From a bacterium (GTDB lineage: Bacteria > SZUA-79 > Acidulodesulfobacterales > Acidulodesulfobacteraceae): 64,000 nt of DNA. The stretch spans positions 62,001-126,000 of the forward strand of contig QIJE01000001.1 of assembly GCA_003232385.1 (NCBI GenBank). Reading direction: 5' to 3'. The notes below the pieces were generated by a model. That model had not been told where the DNA came from and did no database searches. It saw only the letters and a list, made by a program, of their open reading frames with translations. This document shows, piece after piece, positions 60,553 through 64,000 of this stretch; position 1 is the stretch's first letter, and every line of letters begins with the position of its first letter. The position numbers and the translations under genes were made by a program.

Positions 60553-61872
60553 ATGGATCTTTTTAGCACTAACAAAGGGAATTCTTTGCCCCCGCTTGCC
60601 GAGAGGCTGAGGCCGAGAAGTATATCCGAATTTATCGGTCAAATGCACCTCCTCGGCGAAAATAAGCCGTTAAGAAACATGCTGGATTCTAAGCTTATCC
60701 GCTCAATGATACTCTGGGGCCCCCCGGGCAGCGGTAAAACCACCCTTGCGGGTATCATATCAAACACCTCCGGTTATGAATTTTACGCTATTTCGGCTGT
60801 TTCCTCCGGGGTTAAGGAATTAAAAGAAATAATCGATAAAGCAAATGTAAGCTTTAAATATTACAAGAATCCGATAATAGTTTTCATAGACGAAATGCAC
60901 CGTTTTAACAAATCTCAACAGGATTTACTTCTGCATTCCGTAGAAAAAGGAAGCCTTCTGCTTATAGGGGCGACCACCGAAAACCCTTCGTTCGAAATAA
61001 ACCCTCCTATTCTATCAAGGACGTCGGTTTTCACGTTAAATCTCTTGTCAAAAAGCGACTTAATCAAAATAGCGGAGCGGGCGTTAAACAGCGATGAAGT
61101 TTTAAGTAAGAGGAATATAACCCTGGAAAAAGACGCCGAAAATACCCTGGTTCGATATTCCGGAGGAGACGCCCGTATAATGTTAAACGCTCTTGAAATT
61201 GCGTCAAGCCTCATAAAGCGCATCAACGGGGGCAAACAAATATTGACGGCAAAAATTATAGAAGAGGCATATCTCAGAAAACCTAAATACGATAAAAGCG
61301 GGGAAGAACACTATAATACTATATCGGCTTTTATTAAGAGCATAAGAGGAAGCAACCCGGATGGAGCTATTTTTTGGCTTGCGAAGATGTTGGATGCGGG
61401 CGAAGATATCAAATTTATCGCAAGAAGAATGATAATCGCAGCATCCGAAGATATAGGCAATGCGGAACCGGAGGCACTGACTCTATCCGTAAGTTGTTTC
61501 AATGCGGTTAACGCCATAGGCATGCCGGAAGCGAGAATTATATTATCGCAAACGGTTGCATTTCTTGCAAGCTGCCCTAAGTCTAATGCAAGCTATGTTG
61601 CAATAAACGAGGCATTAAGAGATGTAAGAGATTTTCCGACGACGACCGTTCCTCTTCATTTAAGAAATGCCCCGACAGAACTCATGAAAGATGCAGGATA
61701 TCATAAGGGCTATAAATATGTCCACGACTATAAAAATCATTTTACGGAACAAGAGTATCTCCCTGCCGAGCTTTCGTCTCGAACATATTACCGCCCCGAG
61801 GATATAGGCAAAGAAAAAGAAATCAGCGCCCGCTTAAAGTTGCTATGGGGAAACACTAAGAACCGACGGTAG
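60553..61872 (+). CDS. rarA: Replication-associated recombination protein A (RarA/MgsA AAA+ ATPase)
   Basis: PLAERLRPRSISEFIGQMHLLGENKPLR, LWGPPGSGKTTLA, VFIDEMHRFNKSQQD, ATTENPSFEI. Confidence 0.95.
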   Translation: MDLFSTNKGNSLPPLAERLRPRSISEFIGQMHLLGENKPLRNMLDSKLIRSMILWGPPGSGKTTLAGIISNTSGYEFYAISAVSSGVKELKEIIDKANVSFKYYKNPIIVFIDEMHRFNKSQQDLLLHSVEKGSLLLIGATTENPSFEINPPILSRTSVFTLNLLSKSDLIKIAERALNSDEVLSKRNITLEKDAENTLVRYSGGDARIMLNALEIASSLIKRINGGKQILTAKIIEEAYLRKPKYDKSGEEHYNTISAFIKSIRGSNPDGAIFWLAKMLDAGEDIKFIARRMIIAASEDIGNAEPEALTLSVSCFNAVNAIGMPEARIILSQTVAFLASCPKSNASYVAINEALRDVRDFPTTTVPLHLRNAPTELMKDAGYHKGYKYVHDYKNHFTEQEYLPAELSSRTYYRPEDIGKEKEISARLKLLWGNTKNRR

Positions 61873-61896
61873 GCATAATCAGGCTGATTTTAATTA

Positions 61897-63243
61897 CTAA
61901 AACGGACTTTTAAGGACATAAATTTTATTGTCTCTATACTTAAAAAGGTAAAGCCCCTTTTTAAATTTATTGCCGCTTAAACGACTAATGCCGCATACAC
62001 CCCTAAAAGACTTAACACTTAGAATAGCATCGTAAAAGGTATATGTACGAGCGTTATTTGCTTTCATTAAATATTGCACCTTAAACGGGGGCGGGTTATT
62101 TGACGAACCGCTTGGGCCTACCGCTTCGCGGTGTGAAAAGGCCTCGGCTGCTTTAATTAGTATACCTCCGATATCGTAACCCTCTGCGCTGATTATGTTG
62201 GGCATTTTGCCGTAATTATTTTGATATATGGAAGCGAATTTTTTAACTACTTTATCATTATCGTATTTAAAAAATCCGTCGGTAAAAATTGCGTTTTGCA
62301 TATAAAAACCATACTTTTCTATGAAATGTTCCGAATCAAACGGGCTTAAACCGAATATGGGAAATCCGGTAATATTATAATACATAAGTTGGGTCAAAAT
62401 TAACCCTAATTTAGACGGGTTTCCGATCACAAAAAGCCCCTTAAAGGGTATATGCGGCTTAACTTTCGTTATCCCGTGCATAAGGTCGAACGGAGTAACG
62501 CCGAGCTGAGCCTCTTCGGCCTTCGATAAACGACCTTTTTTCAATTTGTTAAATTTAACAATTGAATGGAAATTATAAAAAAAATCAACCGTTTTATCGT
62601 CGTACTCGGTACTATTTATAATGTCAATGCCGTTTTTCGAGGAAAAATGCCTTATATAATCCATAAGTTTAGGCCCGTATCCGTTATGCGGATAAATAAC
62701 CGAAATGCGACTTATGCCGTTAGAAGCCGCATATTCTATCTCTGTTCTTATCTCCTGCTTTAAAGTCATTCCGTAGCTAAACGTGAAAGACGAAGCATCC
62801 TTCTTGGCCACAAACGGGGACGGAGTAATTACGGGGATCTTAAATTTAGCGGAATTTGACGCAAAATATTTTAATTGGGTTGCGAATAGCGGCCCAATTA
62901 CGGCACTCACACCTTTTTTAGATAGGGAAGTAAATATATAGTTTATATCGGTAGCACCGGCATTCACGGGAAGATTGACCGTTACGTAATTTATCTTAGA
63001 ACCGCCTTTATCGTCAAGGCTGAGAAGTAAACCGTTTATAAATTGTTTACTAAAATAAACAAATCTCCCTCTTGTAGGAATGACTACGGCTATTTTTAAA
63101 GTACTTCCTTTTCCGTAAGCCGAAGGAAGCACGAATAAAACGGGGAGTATGATAAAAACCGTCGCTAAAAAAATTAGCGTAAATATAATCGGCTTGCCTT
63201 TTTGCTTTTTTATTCTTCCTATCGAGATCGAATACTCGGACAT
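61897..63243 (-). CDS. Periplasmic binding protein type 1 (LivJ/LpoA-like) membrane-anchored protein
   Basis: N-terminal TM; KIAVVIPTRGRFVYFSKQFINGLLLSL, VSAVIGPLFATQLKYFASNSAKFKIPVITPSP. Confidence 0.75.
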   Translation of the reverse strand: MSEYSISIGRIKKQKGKPIIFTLIFLATVFIILPVLFVLPSAYGKGSTLKIAVVIPTRGRFVYFSKQFINGLLLSLDDKGGSKINYVTVNLPVNAGATDINYIFTSLSKKGVSAVIGPLFATQLKYFASNSAKFKIPVITPSPFVAKKDASSFTFSYGMTLKQEIRTEIEYAASNGISRISVIYPHNGYGPKLMDYIRHFSSKNGIDIINSTEYDDKTVDFFYNFHSIVKFNKLKKGRLSKAEEAQLGVTPFDLMHGITKVKPHIPFKGLFVIGNPSKLGLILTQLMYYNITGFPIFGLSPFDSEHFIEKYGFYMQNAIFTDGFFKYDNDKVVKKFASIYQNNYGKMPNIISAEGYDIGGILIKAAEAFSHREAVGPSGSSNNPPPFKVQYLMKANNARTYTFYDAILSVKSFRGVCGISRLSGNKFKKGLYLFKYRDNKIYVLKSPF

Positions 63244-63729
63244 TTTTAAAAATATATAAATCGAATAAATTTATAATGTATAAAAACATTTTGATCAGCT
63301 TGATTTTATCATATTATTAAAATAAATCATATTAATAATCGGGAAAGCTTATATGTTATATATACTATAACGATATGGGCGGTGTAATGGAAACCTTTAT
63401 TTTTATTTGTACGGGTTTAAGCAGTGAAGCCGAAATAAAATTTATAAAAAGATTCGATACTGATAATTTTACCCCATTATTCGTTGCTTAATTTCAAAAA
63501 TTTTCGAAAAAGAATACCGCCCCGTTCATCGGCAATAACCCCCTAAAAATCAGTGAGAAAAGACATAACGACACTCAAAAAATCATAGTGGAAACTTTAC
63601 AAAAAACAATATTACTATTGACAATTTACTAAAACTAAGCAATATTAAACTTAATGTTAACGATACTAAAATCATGAAAGCACTTTCTATACTTGAGATA
63701 GAAAGGTGCCCGGAGGGATTATAAAAAAT

Positions 63730-64000
63730 ATGAAAAAGCTTGTTCTTGTAGAATCTCCGTCAAAAGCACATACCATCAATAAATACCTGGGAAAAGATTA
63801 TATAGTCAAGGCTACGGTAGGACACATAAAGAATTTGCCTAAGAATTCTATCGGCGTAGATATAGAAAACGGATTCGAACCTAAGTATGAAATAATAAAG
63901 GGTAAAGAAAAAACAACCGGAGAGATAAAAAAATTAGCAAAAAACGCCGACATTATTTATTTAGCTCCCGATCCCGACAGAGAGGGCGAAGCGATAGCAT
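63730..64000 (+). CDS. topA: DNA topoisomerase I (N-terminal part, truncated by window end)
   Basis: [38 protein letters not shown]...[19 protein letters not shown] upstream; open to window end so absent from the ORF track. Confidence 0.93.
   Translation, partial: MKKLVLVESPSKAHTINKYLGKDYIVKATVGHIKNLPKNSIGVDIENGFEPKYEIIKGKEKTTGEIKKLAKNADIIYLAPDPDREGEAIA

Overview
This 64 kb window looks like chromosome from a Gram-negative, probably diazotrophic and anaerobic bacterium. The taxonomic impression is inference only. It carries lipid A genes (htrB/lpxK-like), a Mo-nitrogenase locus, siroheme-dependent heme synthesis (ahbC/ahbD) and a membrane complex related to energy-converting hydrogenases. 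The main accessory block is a ~10.4 kb minus-strand nif operon (24535 to 14104) with an unusual order: nifH-nifB-SAM methyltransferase-fdx-nifD-nifK-nifE-nifN-nifX-(REC-ANTAR regulator)-nifI1-nifI2. A divergent nifV lies upstream. The most interesting observation is in the nifH leader. A good sigma54-type -24/-12 element (24751-24766) precedes a ~205-nt leader with two small hexaloop hairpins. The second has the A1/G4 loop expected of ANTAR targets and overlaps the 5' arm of a strong U-tract intrinsic terminator upstream of nifH. An ANTAR-domain antiterminator is encoded in the same operon. This predicts a self-contained antitermination switch controlling nitrogenase expression. Other notable points: an Ehr-type hydrogenase-like complex whose large subunit has lost the NiFe cysteines; an HTH-NosL-like putative metal-sensing regulator next to a DUF2249-ScdA_N-hemerythrin RIC protein with an FNR-like box; a recently duplicated HMA copper-chaperone gene beside a copA with a broken N-terminal HMA domain; and an lpxK gene split at an A10 tract. 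No tRNA, rRNA, CRISPR array or intact transposase was recognised.
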